64,000 nt of DNA from the NCBI RefSeq assembly GCF_009765225.1, contig NZ_VMSF01000001.1, positions 1,364,001 to 1,428,000 of the forward strand, in the 5' to 3' direction. The translations under genes were made by a program, and so were the position numbers. This DNA is from Leifsonia sp. AG29. GTDB taxonomy: Bacteria > Actinomycetota > Actinomycetes > Actinomycetales > Microbacteriaceae. Each line of letters begins with the position of its first letter. Position 1 is the first letter of the stretch. Shown here piece after piece: positions 38,286-46,729 of the stretch. Below the pieces are notes generated by a model. The model had not been told where the DNA came from. It did no database searches and worked only from the letters and a program-made list of their open reading frames with translations.

Positions 38286-39809
38286 GTGACCACGAGACCC
38301 GGCGCACCCGCGGCGGTCCGCGCCGACGACTGGGGCTGGCGGTACTCCGGCCGCCGGTCCTGGGCCGCCCGCGGGCTGACGCTGCGGGTGGAGCCCGGCG
38401 AGCGGGTGCTCCTGCTCGGTGCCTCCGGCGCCGGCAAGAGCACCCTGCTCGCCGGGCTCGCCGGCGTGCTCGGCGGTGACGACGACGGCGAGGCGGAGGG
38501 TGCGCTGACCGTCGCCGGGTCGCGGCCGTCGGCGGCCCGCGGGACGACGGGGTTGCTCCTCCAGGACCCGGAGTCGCAGATCGTCCTGGCGCGCGTCGGA
38601 GACGACGTGGCCTTCGGCTGCGAGAACATCGGTCTGCCGCGCGACCAGATCTGGCCACGGGTCGGCTGGGCGCTGGCGAGCGTCGGCCTGGACCTGCCGC
38701 TCGACCGGCCGACCTCGCAGCTCTCGGGTGGTCAGAAGCAGCGGCTGGCGCTCGCGGGCCTCCTCGCGATGCAGCCGGGACTGCTCCTCCTCGATGAGCC
38801 GACGGCCAACCTCGATCCGGAGGCAGCGGTCGAGGTGCGGGACGCCGTCGGAGCGGTCCTCCGCGCCACGGGCGCCACGGCGATCGTCGTCGAGCACCGG
38901 GTCGACCTCTGGCGGGAGATCGTCGACCGCGTGGTCGTGCTGGATCCGGACGGCGGCGTCCTGGCCGACGGCCCGCCGGATGCCGTCCTCGCGGACCCGT
39001 CGGGCGAGCTCGCACGCGCCGGCGTCTGGCTGACCGGGGCCGGCGAGGCGACTCCGCCCCTGATCGAACCGGGGGAGCGCCTCCTGACCGCTCGTGGTCT
39101 CGTGTTCGGCCGGGGTCCCGCGATCACCGGCCAGCGCCGCTGGGGTCGCTCGCGTCGTGCCGCACGACGCGCGACCGGCATCGCGCTTCCCCACCACGTC
39201 GACCTGGACCTCGCCGAGGGCTCGGCCCTGGCGCTCACCGGGCGGAACGGCAGCGGGAAGTCCACGCTCGCCCTCACGCTCGGCGGCCTGCTGCCGGTGT
39301 TCGGGGGGACGCTCGAGGCGCACTCCGCGCTCGCCGGGCAGGCGTCGGTCCGGCCGGCGGAGTGGGCATCACGGGAGCTGCTCACCCGGATCGGGAGCGT
39401 CTTCCAGGATCCCGAGCATCAGTTCCTCACGTCCCGGGTCCGGGACGAGCTGGCCGCCGGTCCGCGGGCGTTGCGCCTCCCGGCCTCCGAGGTGGAGGAG
39501 CGGGTCGACGCGCTGCTCGCCGGCCTGTTCCTGACGGAGCTCGCCGATGCGAACCCGTTCACCCTCTCCGGCGGTCAGAAGCGGCGCCTCTCCGTCGGAA
39601 CCGCTCTCGCCACGAGGCCCCGGCTGCTCCTCCTGGACGAACCGACGTTCGGTCAGGACGCGAACACGTGGCGCAGCCTCGTCGACCTCATCGTCGGTCT
39701 GCGGGCCGAGGGGCACGCGATCGTGGCCGCCACGCACGACGACGCCTTCATCGCCGCCGTCGGCGCCGCAGAGCTGCGACTCGCCTCTCCGGCGGAGGTG
39801 TCGGCATGA
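38286..39809 (+). CDS. ykoD: ECF transporter ATPase, two fused ABC domains
   Basis: 507 residues from GTG 38286, two bases after the ykoE stop. First ABC domain: Walker A GASGAGKST, signature LSGGQKQR, Walker B LLLLDEPTAN. Second: GRNGSGKST, LSGGQKRR, LLLLDEPTFG. This is EcfA and EcfA' fused in one chain, as in YkoD. Energises import by YkoE with YkoC. The second domain is preceded by an Arg-rich linker (RRWGRSRRAARRATG). Confidence 0.95.
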   Translation: MTTRPGAPAAVRADDWGWRYSGRRSWAARGLTLRVEPGERVLLLGASGAGKSTLLAGLAGVLGGDDDGEAEGALTVAGSRPSAARGTTGLLLQDPESQIVLARVGDDVAFGCENIGLPRDQIWPRVGWALASVGLDLPLDRPTSQLSGGQKQRLALAGLLAMQPGLLLLDEPTANLDPEAAVEVRDAVGAVLRATGATAIVVEHRVDLWREIVDRVVVLDPDGGVLADGPPDAVLADPSGELARAGVWLTGAGEATPPLIEPGERLLTARGLVFGRGPAITGQRRWGRSRRAARRATGIALPHHVDLDLAEGSALALTGRNGSGKSTLALTLGGLLPVFGGTLEAHSALAGQASVRPAEWASRELLTRIGSVFQDPEHQFLTSRVRDELAAGPRALRLPASEVEERVDALLAGLFLTELADANPFTLSGGQKRRLSVGTALATRPRLLLLDEPTFGQDANTWRSLVDLIVGLRAEGHAIVAATHDDAFIAAVGAAELRLASPAEVSA

Positions 39810-40585
39810 CGCTCCTCCAGCCTGTCCGGCAGGGGCCGCTGGCGACGCTCAACCCGGTGGCCTCGGTCGGGGCAGCCGTGATCGTGAGCGTCGTGCTGCT
39901 GCTCTCGATCGATCCCGTCTCGGCAGGGGTGGCGCTCGTCCTGGAGGGGCTCCTCCTGTGCTTCGCCGCGATCCCGCCGCGCATCCTCCTCGCTCGCACG
40001 GCACCGGTGTGGGCCGCCGCGCCGCTGGCGGGGGTGACGACGGCTCTGTACGGACAGACCTCGGGGACCGTCTTCGTCCAATGGTGGGCGGTCGAGATCA
40101 GCTCCGGTTCGCTCGAGCTCGCCTTGGCGACGACGCTGCGCATCCTCGCCGTGGGACTGCCGGCCGTCCTGCTGTTCATCACGATCGATCCGACCGATCT
40201 CGCCGACGGCCTCGCGCAGCTCGTGCGCCTCCCGGCGCGGTTCGTCCTCGGAGCGTTGGCAGGCTTCCGGCTGGTCGGGCTCTTCGTCGACGACTGGCGC
40301 GCTCTGACGCTCGCGCGGCGCGCGCGGGGCGTCGCCGAGTCGGGAGCGGCCCGTCGGATGGCCGGGCAGGCCTTCGCGCTCTTCGTGCTCTCGATCCGTC
40401 GGGGGACGAAGCTCGCCACGGCGATGGAGGCGCGCGGTTTCGGCTCTCCCGTCCGCCGCACCTGGGCTCGACCGTCGCGCTTCCGCCGCCGGGACTGGGC
40501 GGCGCTCGGGGTGGCCTGCGCGATCGCGGCGACCGCGGCCGGGGTGGCCATCGCTGTGGGGAGCTGGAATGCGCCGCTCGGCTGA
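39806..40585 (+). CDS. ykoC: ECF transporter transmembrane (T) component
   Basis: 259 residues, ATG overlapping the ykoD stop (ATGA). Four to six hydrophobic segments and the coupling-helix motif ARRARGV near residue 170 plus AMEARGFG near 210, the two Ala-Arg-Gly motifs typical of EcfT. Links the ATPase to the S component. Confidence 0.93.
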   Translation: MTLLQPVRQGPLATLNPVASVGAAVIVSVVLLLSIDPVSAGVALVLEGLLLCFAAIPPRILLARTAPVWAAAPLAGVTTALYGQTSGTVFVQWWAVEISSGSLELALATTLRILAVGLPAVLLFITIDPTDLADGLAQLVRLPARFVLGALAGFRLVGLFVDDWRALTLARRARGVAESGAARRMAGQAFALFVLSIRRGTKLATAMEARGFGSPVRRTWARPSRFRRRDWAALGVACAIAATAAGVAIAVGSWNAPLG

Positions 40586-41222
40586 CTCGGCCGAGCCCGC
40601 GGCGTGGACCGCAGGGCTCGACGTGCTGGAGCGGACGGTCGGCCGGGCCGTGATGGAGGCGCGCACGCGGAACCGCCTCCCGATCATCCTCATCGACGGT
40701 CCGAGCGGGGCCGGCAAGAGCAGCCTGGCCGATCACCTGCTCGCGTCCTGGTCCGCGCCCGGTGAGCCGAGGCTCGTGCGGATGGATGACCTCTACCCGG
40801 GTTGGGACGGGCTGGACGCCGGAAGCGTTGCGCTCGGCGCGGAGCTCCTCGTTCCGCTGCGAGCCACGGGCTCGGGCCGGTGGAGGCGCTGGGACTGGGC
40901 GGCGGACCGTCCGGGGGAGTGGGAGACGGTGCGCGGCAGCGAGCCGCTCATCGTGGAGGGCTGCGGCACCCTCTCGCGCCCCAACGCCGAGCTGGCCGAT
41001 CTGGGCATCTGGCTCGACGCCGACGACGAGCTCCGCAGGGCGCGCGCCATCGCGCGGGACGGCGAGACGTTCGCCGCTCACTGGGATCAGTGGCAGGACG
41101 AATTCGAGCGCTATCTCGCGCGCGAGAACCCGAGAGAGAACGCCGACGTCGTGGTCGACATCACGGCTTGGCCGTTCGGCACCCTCGCGAACCAGCCGAC
41201 CGGGACTAACGTTGAGGCATGA
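40569..41222 (+). CDS. P-loop kinase-like protein (uridine kinase-like)
   Basis: 217 residues. Walker A GPSGAGKSS at 44-52, then RMDDLYPGWDGLD, a DxD/uridine-kinase-like motif, and LIVEGCGTLS. Probable ATP-dependent small-molecule kinase; substrate unknown. It overlaps the end of ykoC by 17 bp and has GGGAG upstream of ATG, so it is co-transcribed with the thiamine transporter; a role in pyrimidine or thiamine salvage is only a context guess. Confidence 0.72.
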   Translation: MRRSADSAEPAAWTAGLDVLERTVGRAVMEARTRNRLPIILIDGPSGAGKSSLADHLLASWSAPGEPRLVRMDDLYPGWDGLDAGSVALGAELLVPLRATGSGRWRRWDWAADRPGEWETVRGSEPLIVEGCGTLSRPNAELADLGIWLDADDELRRARAIARDGETFAAHWDQWQDEFERYLARENPRENADVVVDITAWPFGTLANQPTGTNVEA

Positions 41223-41497
41223 CTGAGGAACGACAGGACCCTGAATACGTCGTCGAGTACGTGGACGGCCCGCTGGCCGGGACCGCCGAACGGCGCTTCC
41301 TCGTCGGCGGCAAGGTCGACGAGCGGATCGGCGCGATCGCGGCCGTCGAGGGTCTCGAGTCGACTTTCTGGTACGTCGCCGGCGAGGAGCGGGAGGTCGG
41401 CGGGGAGAAGTACGTGAAGTACCACTTCGACGCCCCGGACTCGGACCCGGTCGAGGCCGACCAGGAGGACGAGTCCGTCTTCGGCTACGGAGCGTGA
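41219..41497 (+). CDS. Small acidic protein of unknown function
   Basis: 92 residues, Glu/Asp-rich, no membrane segment: YVVEYVDGPLAGTAERRFLVGGKVDERIG then FWYVAGEEREVGGEKYVKYHFD. Its ATG overlaps the kinase stop (ATGA) and also stands six bases after TAACGT (41207-41212), so it may be expressed both by coupling and from its own leaderless promoter. Confidence 0.7.
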   Translation: MTEERQDPEYVVEYVDGPLAGTAERRFLVGGKVDERIGAIAAVEGLESTFWYVAGEEREVGGEKYVKYHFDAPDSDPVEADQEDESVFGYGA

Positions 41498-41507
41498 GCG
41501 GCCTGGG

Positions 41508-41861
41508 CTAAGCCCATCCGAGCTCGTGGAGCCGTTCGTCGTCGATGCCGTAGTAATGGCCGATCTCGTGCACGAGCGTCACATGCACTTGATCGCGCAG
41601 TTCGGCCTCATCGGCTGAGATCGCCAGGAGCGGCTCCCGGTACAGGACGATCCGGTCCGGCATCTCACCGAAGCCGTATCGATCGCGTTCGGTGAGCGCG
41701 ACGCCGTCGTAGAGCCCGAGCAGGTCGAGCGACCCGTCCTCCGGCCGGTCCTCGACGACGAAGACCACGTTCTCGAGGCCGTCGACCATGTCGTCGGGGA
41801 GGCGGTCGAGCTCGTCGGTGACGAGCTGCTCGAAGGCGTGCGCGTCGAGGTGAAGCGCCAC
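41508..41861 (-). CDS. Minimal zinc metallopeptidase-like protein
   Basis: 117 residues with a zincin motif VHEIGHYYGIDD (His98, Glu99, His102; the final Asp replaces the third histidine as in related small families). Actinobacterial proteins of this size are annotated metallopeptidase family; activity is largely untested. GTG start with GGGGAG eight bases upstream. No signal peptide, so cytosolic. Confidence 0.82.
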   Translation of the reverse strand: MALHLDAHAFEQLVTDELDRLPDDMVDGLENVVFVVEDRPEDGSLDLLGLYDGVALTERDRYGFGEMPDRIVLYREPLLAISADEAELRDQVHVTLVHEIGHYYGIDDERLHELGWA

Positions 41862-41962
41862 GTCAGGACTCCCCGCTCCGGACGCGCGGACGACGAAAGG
41901 CCCCGGAGACCGCGTGGGTGGTGATCACCCGCGCGAGTCTACCGGGGCCGTCCGGAGGGAGC

Positions 41963-42766
41963 TCAGTACCAGTTGACGGCCTGCGAGTGCCCCCACGCCG
42001 AGCACGGCGTCCCGTAGGAGCGCGAGATGTAGTCGAGCCCCCACTTGATCTGGGTCGTGGCGTTCGTCGCCCAGTCGGTCCCGAACGCGGCCATCTTGCT
42101 GCCGGGCAGGGCCTGCGGGATACCGGTGGCGCCGCTGCTGCCGTTGGAGGCCTGGTAGTTCCACCCGGACTCCTTCTGCCAGAGGTTGCTCAGGCACTGG
42201 AACTGGTCGGATCCCCACCCGTACTGGCTGGAGGCGATGCTCGCCGCGACGGCCTTCGCTCCGTCGGGCGTGTTGGCACGAGCTGCGGCCTCGGCCGCGG
42301 CCTGCGCTGCCGCCTGGGCGGCGGCGGCCGCTGCGGCAGCGGCCTGCCTGTCCGCCTCGGCACCCGCTGCCGCCAGAGCGCTGGCAGCCGCCTTGGTGCT
42401 GTCGATCTTCTTCCGGAGCTCGGAGTCGCCGAGCTTGGTGAATGAGGTCAGTCCGGCGAGCTCGGTCTTGGCGGCGGTCGCATCGGTTTTCGACTGGTTC
42501 GCCGCGACAGTCGCCTGGGCGCCGGCGATGGTCGTCTTCGCCTCGGCTTCCAGACGGTCGCGCACGATCTTGTCGTAGATGGAGAGCTGCTCGCGGTGCA
42601 TCCCGGTGCCCTGGGCGAGGGCGGTCGTCTCGCGCACGCTCTCCTGCTGGTTCGCGAGCGCCGGCGCGAGGATGCTGGCGCTCATGAGGACGGCGGCCGC
42701 GCCGGTGACGATGCGGCCGAATGAGAGCGGGCTGGATTTCAGGGCAGTACGAAGAGAAGTAAGCAT
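41963..42766 (-). CDS. Secreted lytic transglycosylase-like cell-wall hydrolase
   Basis: 267 residues. Signal peptide about 1-38 (SFGRIVTGAAAVLMSAS, cleavage after APALA). Residues 45-130 are a helical region, 131-165 a poly-Ala/Gln stretch, and 170-267 a C-terminal goose-lysozyme-like/SLT domain: QCLSNLWQKESGWNY with likely catalytic Glu199, SSGATGIPQALPGSKM and WGLDYISRSYGTPCSAW with a cysteine pair. Cleaves peptidoglycan strands outside the membrane. ATG with AGGA six bases upstream. An unusually long structured leader precedes it. Confidence 0.88.
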   Translation of the reverse strand: MLTSLRTALKSSPLSFGRIVTGAAAVLMSASILAPALANQQESVRETTALAQGTGMHREQLSIYDKIVRDRLEAEAKTTIAGAQATVAANQSKTDATAAKTELAGLTSFTKLGDSELRKKIDSTKAAASALAAAGAEADRQAAAAAAAAAQAAAQAAAEAAARANTPDGAKAVAASIASSQYGWGSDQFQCLSNLWQKESGWNYQASNGSSGATGIPQALPGSKMAAFGTDWATNATTQIKWGLDYISRSYGTPCSAWGHSQAVNWY

Positions 42767-43041
42767 GGGCTTCCTGGGTCGGGTTTCCCCGCCTGGCGTG
42801 GCCGCGTCTGCGAGCGGGCGCACGCCCAGGACCGTTCTTCCGGAGCGGCCCGACGGGCTGGAACCGCCACCTCACACGGGAGGTGCGCCCAGGACGTGGT
42901 CGTCCTAACCCGGAGTGCGTTCATCCGGGTGGCGCGGTGTGCGGTGCGGGTGTGCCGCGCATCCAGGAGGCATCCGGGTCGATGAGGGGGGTTGGGGAGG
43001 ATGCCCGCCGACGTGGCACGGACGGCATTCGGGGCCGTCAG
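42767..43041 (-). ncRNA. Long structured 5' leader of the transglycosylase gene, candidate riboswitch
   Basis: The 339-bp gap 42767-43105 has no gene. A minus-strand TAGCGT (43053-43048) would start a leader of about 275 nt. Pairings seen (plus coordinates): 42792-42800 with 42821-42830 (one bulge), 42848-42851 with 42855-42858, 42868-42873 with 42880-42885, and 42892-42896 with 42901-42905. The decamer CGCCCAGGAC occurs twice, at 42823-42832 and 42886-42895. In actinobacteria, wall-hydrolase genes are often under c-di-AMP (ydaO) riboswitches. Some short blocks here are reminiscent of that motif, but I could not align the consensus. Confidence 0.4.
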
Positions 43042-43105
43042 CAGACGACGCTAGGCGGTGATTCTGGACAGTTGGGGCGGAGAACCTGAGAAGGTCGTGT
43101 GTGCG

Positions 43106-44380
43106 TCAGCGCTCGGCGATCGTGGCCTCAGCGCCGTCGGACTCGCGCGCCTCGGCTTCCGCGGCCGCAGCCTCCGCCTCGTCCATGCGGCGGTCCGTAA
43201 CCCAGATCATGCCGACGAGCTGAAGGAGCATCAGCGCCCCCATCGAAAGAAAAACCCAGCTCAGGCCCCATATCTGGGCGATCGCCCCGCCAGCGGCGGC
43301 ACCGAGGGGCATCGACCCCCAGGCGAGGAGCCGGTACGCGCTGTTCAGGCGCCCGAGAAGGCGATGGGGAGTGACCCTCTGCCGGAGTGAGACGGTTATC
43401 ACGTTCCATACGGAAACCGTGATTCCGCCCACGAAGAAACCGATTCCGATGACGACGGCACTGCGGGTGAAGCCCGGAACCGCGACCGTCAGCAGCGAGC
43501 CGACGATCGTCAGCGCGAGCGAGCGCGCCCGGCCGAGCAGGCGCTCGGCGGGTTCGGCGAGGAAGGTGCCGAGGACGCTCCCGGCCGCGGACGCGGTCAG
43601 CAGGAGGCCGTATCCCGGGTCGGTGAGCTTCATCGCCGAATCCGGTCCGACGGCGTAGAGCACGAAAACGGTGAAGACCGCGCTGCTCGCGAAGTTGAAA
43701 CCGCCCACCATGACGGCGAGGGTCCGGAGCAGCGTGCTGCGCCTCAGGTAGCGGAGCCCCTCGGCGATGTCGGCACGGATCGTGGTGCTCCGCGCGTGAC
43801 CGCTGACGAAACGACCCGGCACGAGGAGCAGGACGACGATCGCGACGATCCAGAGCAGCACGGGCGCGCCGAAGGCTGCTGCAACGCCGACAGCCACGAG
43901 GAGGCCGCCGAGGGGAGGCCCGACGAACTGATTCGCGGTGAGGTCGGCCGCGTACAGCCTCCCATTGGCCCGCGACAGCGCACGCCGCTCGACCAGCTGC
44001 GGGAGGATCGACTGCGACGACGTGTCGTAGATCGTCTCGGCGACCCCGATGCAGATCGCCGCCGCGTAGAGCAGCCAGATCGAGCCGGCGGCGCAAACCG
44101 TCGCGACGGTCAGGAGTGCCAGGAGGACGGCGCGCGCGGTGTTGGCGATCAGCATGAGCCGGCGTCGGTCCCACCGGTCGGCGAGCGCACCGGCCACGAG
44201 GGCGAAGAGCAGCCACGGAAGCGTGAAGGCGAAGCCGAGTCCGGCTATGAGCACCGGAGAGTGGGTGTACCTGACGGCCACGAGGGGCAGCGCGACCTTC
44301 ATGACTCCGTCGGCGAGGTTCGACAGGCCGGCGGAGGTCCAGAGCCGCCAGTAGCGCGAACCGAGCTTCATCGTGGTCAC
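43106..44380 (-). CDS. MFS exporter
   Basis: 424 residues from GTG 44380 (ATG 44371 is an alternative). Twelve predicted membrane segments; LADRWDRRRLML after segment 2 is the MFS loop A motif, and SSQSILPQLV is typical of the MFS_3 drug/siderophore exporter group. The C-terminus is an Ala/Glu-rich cytoplasmic tail. A divergent HTH regulator 73 bp away probably controls it. Substrate unknown. Confidence 0.88.
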   Translation of the reverse strand: MTTMKLGSRYWRLWTSAGLSNLADGVMKVALPLVAVRYTHSPVLIAGLGFAFTLPWLLFALVAGALADRWDRRRLMLIANTARAVLLALLTVATVCAAGSIWLLYAAAICIGVAETIYDTSSQSILPQLVERRALSRANGRLYAADLTANQFVGPPLGGLLVAVGVAAAFGAPVLLWIVAIVVLLLVPGRFVSGHARSTTIRADIAEGLRYLRRSTLLRTLAVMVGGFNFASSAVFTVFVLYAVGPDSAMKLTDPGYGLLLTASAAGSVLGTFLAEPAERLLGRARSLALTIVGSLLTVAVPGFTRSAVVIGIGFFVGGITVSVWNVITVSLRQRVTPHRLLGRLNSAYRLLAWGSMPLGAAAGGAIAQIWGLSWVFLSMGALMLLQLVGMIWVTDRRMDEAEAAAAEAEARESDGAEATIAER

Positions 44381-44383
44381 GAG

Positions 44384-44394
44384 GTCAGTCTGAC
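44384..44394. promoter_or_regulatory. Palindrome at the MFS start, candidate operator
   Basis: GTCAGTCTGAC, 5-bp perfect arms, directly upstream of the MFS GTG and overlapping its possible -10 (CAGACT, 44392-44387, six bases before GTG). Confidence 0.4.
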
Positions 44395-44425
44395 ATCACG
44401 ATGGAGATTTCTCAATCGATGGCAG

Positions 44426-44442
44426 AACGCCCAACGGGCGTT
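44426..44442. promoter_or_regulatory. Inverted repeat at the regulator promoter, candidate operator
   Basis: AACGCCC-AAC-GGGCGTT, perfect 7-bp arms around 3 bp, ending on the first base of the regulator's -10 box TACCAT (44442-44447). A bound dimer here would block the regulator's own promoter. Confidence 0.5.
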
Positions 44443-44453
44443 ACCATGGCGGC

Positions 44454-44996
44454 ATGTCCATCCCTCCTGAGCGGGACCCCGAGGCGAAACGGCGACCGGC
44501 GACCGCCCGGGAACTGAAGGCACTGTCGCACCCTCTCCGGTTGCGCATCCTGCGGCTCTGCGGAAACGGGGAATGGACCAACAAGGAGCTCGCCGAGCGG
44601 CTGGGCATCGACCCCGGTACTGCGCTGTACCACGTGCGCCGGCTGACGGCCGCGGGCTTCCTCGAGCCCGGCCCCGTGCGAAGCGGTCCGAGTGGTGCGC
44701 TCGAGAAGCCGTACCGTTCGACGGGGCTCAGCTGGTGGCTGTCATCGCCGGTGGAAGGCTCCGACGGGCCGACTGGGACCGCGCCGATCGCCGCGTTTCA
44801 GGAGGAACTGGCGGAGGCCGGCCCCGAGGCGATCGCCACGTACGCTCGGTTCGCGCTCCATCTCTCCGACGAGGATCTCCGGGAGCTGGACCGGAGGATC
44901 GTCGCGGTCATCGACGAGTTCGTCGAGACGGAAGCGGTGCGGACGGGTCGCCCGCTGTACGGCGGCATGTTCGTCCTCCATCGCACGTCGGGCTGA
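44454..44996 (+). CDS. Winged-helix (ArsR-like) transcriptional regulator
   Basis: 180 residues. HTH region ELKALSHPLRLRILRLC, then WTNKELAERLGIDPGTALYHVRRLTAAGFLEP (residues about 22-72), typical of ArsR-like helix-turn-helix proteins. The C-terminal half is acidic and helical with no metal-binding Cys cluster, so the effector is not obvious. Leaderless: TACCAT, six bases, ATG. Divergent from the MFS gene with two palindromes between them, so it probably represses both. Confidence 0.85.
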   Translation: MSIPPERDPEAKRRPATARELKALSHPLRLRILRLCGNGEWTNKELAERLGIDPGTALYHVRRLTAAGFLEPGPVRSGPSGALEKPYRSTGLSWWLSSPVEGSDGPTGTAPIAAFQEELAEAGPEAIATYARFALHLSDEDLRELDRRIVAVIDEFVETEAVRTGRPLYGGMFVLHRTSG

Positions 44997-45020
44997 GTCG
45001 CGCAGGCCTCCGGCGGAACG

Positions 45021-45055
45021 ACGAACGCCCCGGTCGCGACGACCGGGGCGTTCGT
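45021..45055. terminator. Strong 15-bp hairpin terminator
   Basis: Arms 45021-45035 (ACGAACGCCCCGGTC) and 45041-45055 pair perfectly around GCGAC, followed by TCT. It lies between the HTH regulator and the tRNA-His gene on the other strand, so it can end both transcripts. Confidence 0.85.
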
Positions 45056-45059
45056 TCTG

Positions 45060-45136
45060 TGGGGTGAGTAACGGGGCTTGAACCCGCGACCTCCTGGACC
45101 ACAACCAGGCGCTCTACCAACTGAGCTATACCCACC
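45060..45136 (-). tRNA. tRNA-His (GTG)
   Basis: Full cloverleaf on the minus strand: acceptor GTGGGTA/TACTCAC, D arm GCTC/GAGC, anticodon loop TTGTGGT with anticodon GTG, T arm with GTTCAAG loop. The histidine identity base G at -1 (45136) is encoded, the discriminator is C (45063) and CCA is encoded (45062-45060). Confidence 0.95.
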
Positions 45137-45184
45137 ATGGTGCTCGTGCCGGATCTGCGCTCCGGCCGAGGCAACTCATCGATT

Positions 45185-45808
45185 CTAATACATCCGGGAG
45201 GACCATTTTTCCACTACGGCGGCGGACGCGGCCTGCGTCTCCTCGGTGGTCGGCCCGGGTTCGCCGACGAAGGCGGCGCGGCGGTAGTAGTCGAGTTCGC
45301 GGATGGATTCGAGGATGTCGGCGAGCGCGCGGTGGCCGCCGTTCTTCTCGGGTGCGTTGAAGTAGATGCGCGGGAACCAGCGGCGGGCGAGCTCCTTGAT
45401 CGACGAGACGTCGACGTTCCGATAGTGGAGGTGGGTGTCGAGGCGAGGCATGAACTTCGCGATGAACATCCGGTCGGTGCCGATGGTGTTCCCTGCGAGC
45501 GGCGCGGTGCGGGCGGTGGGGGCGAACCTCAGGACGTACTCGAGCACCTCGTACTCCGCCTCGGCGAGGCTCTTGCCGTTCGGGATCTCGTCGATGAGCC
45601 CCGACGTCGTGTGCATCTGCCGGACGAACTCGCTCATGCCCGTGAGGGCCGAGTCGTCGGGCTTGATCACGATGTTCAGGCCCGGGTCGAGCACGTTGAG
45701 GTCGAAGTCGGTGATGACCACGGCGATCTCGACGAGCTCGTCGACCTCGAGGTCGAGACCCGTCATCTCGCAGTCGATCCACACCAGCCGATCCGAGGAG
45801 GTTGCCAT
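45185..45808 (-). CDS. orn: Oligoribonuclease
   Basis: 207 residues. DnaQ-fold 3'-5' exonuclease that degrades di- to pentanucleotide RNA and pGpG. Seen: [13 protein letters not shown] with metal ligands Asp12 and Glu14, [13 protein letters not shown], and [13 protein letters not shown] with the late His/Asp pair. Length is typical. Leaderless: TAGACT (45820-45815), six bases, ATG; the TAG of that box is the stop codon of the upstream SGNH gene, nine bases before. Confidence 0.96.
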   Translation of the reverse strand: MATSSDRLVWIDCEMTGLDLEVDELVEIAVVITDFDLNVLDPGLNIVIKPDDSALTGMSEFVRQMHTTSGLIDEIPNGKSLAEAEYEVLEYVLRFAPTARTAPLAGNTIGTDRMFIAKFMPRLDTHLHYRNVDVSSIKELARRWFPRIYFNAPEKNGGHRALADILESIRELDYYRRAAFVGEPGPTTEETQAASAAVVEKWSSRMY

Positions 45809-45814
45809 GCTCGA

Positions 45815-45820
45815 AGTCTA
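45815..45820 (-). promoter_or_regulatory. -10 box of orn overlapping upstream TAG stop
   Basis: Minus-strand TAGACT; TAG terminates the SGNH hydrolase gene, and ATG of orn follows after six bases. Confidence 0.55.
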
Positions 45821-46633
45821 GTGCCGCCCTCCGACGGGCCCCGCGGGCTCGAACGGGCCGATCGGCTGCGGCACGGGCAGCTTGGGACCGAGTCCGTCGC
45901 CCGCCGAGATGCGGCGCAGGCGACGAGCCACCCAGGGGAACGCGTACCTCCGGAGCCACGTCCGGAACGGGACCTCGTCGGAGGGCGCCGCGCCGGTCTC
46001 GCCGAACGGCTCCGTCGTCACCTCGGCGTAAGGGACGCCGAGCGTGTGCGCCGCTCGGCTGGCGAGGAGGCGGTGGCCGCGCGCGCTGAGATGCACGCGG
46101 TCGGACGCCCACATCGACGGCTCCTGGAAGTCCCGGACTCCCCACACGTCGAGCACGATCGCCCCGTGGTCGCGGGCGATGCTCCAGATGTTCGCGTTGA
46201 ACACGGCGGCACGTCCCCGGAAGGGCTTCAGGAAGAACGCGAACTGAGGGTCGAAGACGTTGGCGAGCAGCACGGTCGCGCCGCTGCTCCTCAGTGCGCT
46301 GACGCCCGACTCCAGCCGGGCGGCGAGGAGATCAGGGTCGGCCGCCGGGCTCATGAGGTCGTTGCCGCCGATCATCACCGACACGAGATCGGGCTGAAGG
46401 CGGAGCGCATGCGGGATCTGGTCGGCCACGACATCGTCGATGCGCCGCCCGCGGACGGCGAGATTCGCGAACTCGAACGATCGGCCCGCGAGCCGGGCGT
46501 CGCCGTCGAGGATCCCCGCGAGGCGGTCGGCCCAGCCGAGCCACGATCCGGGGCGCCGGGGTGCCGCGTCGCAGAGGCCCTCGGTCAGCGAGTCGCCGAG
46601 TGCGACGTACCGGGAGAAGGGTGTCCTGCTCAC
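45818..46633 (-). CDS. SGNH/GDSL-family hydrolase
   Basis: 271 residues from GTG 46633; ATG 46642 adds three residues. Seen: block I YVALGDSLTEGL with the nucleophile serine, block III VSVMIGGNDLMS, and block V WASDRVHLSARGH with catalytic Asp and His. No signal peptide, so probably cytosolic esterase or lipase of unknown substrate. A basic C-terminal part (RTWLRRYAFPWVARRLRR) follows the domain. Upstream of orn on the same strand. Confidence 0.87.
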   Translation of the reverse strand: MSRTPFSRYVALGDSLTEGLCDAAPRRPGSWLGWADRLAGILDGDARLAGRSFEFANLAVRGRRIDDVVADQIPHALRLQPDLVSVMIGGNDLMSPAADPDLLAARLESGVSALRSSGATVLLANVFDPQFAFFLKPFRGRAAVFNANIWSIARDHGAIVLDVWGVRDFQEPSMWASDRVHLSARGHRLLASRAAHTLGVPYAEVTTEPFGETGAAPSDEVPFRTWLRRYAFPWVARRLRRISAGDGLGPKLPVPQPIGPFEPAGPVGGRH

Positions 46634-46729
46634 GCTCCGCATCCTCGCCCGGGCGGGTTGCCACGGGGTGACGCACGGCCGCAGCAGAGGCGATGGTCGT
46701 CCGGAATTGGCCCGACGTACACTGGAACG

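Noticed and set aside
41508-41861. Toxin of a toxin-antitoxin pair because of small size.
   Set aside because: It has a zincin HExxH motif and no adjacent small antitoxin frame in the same transcript.
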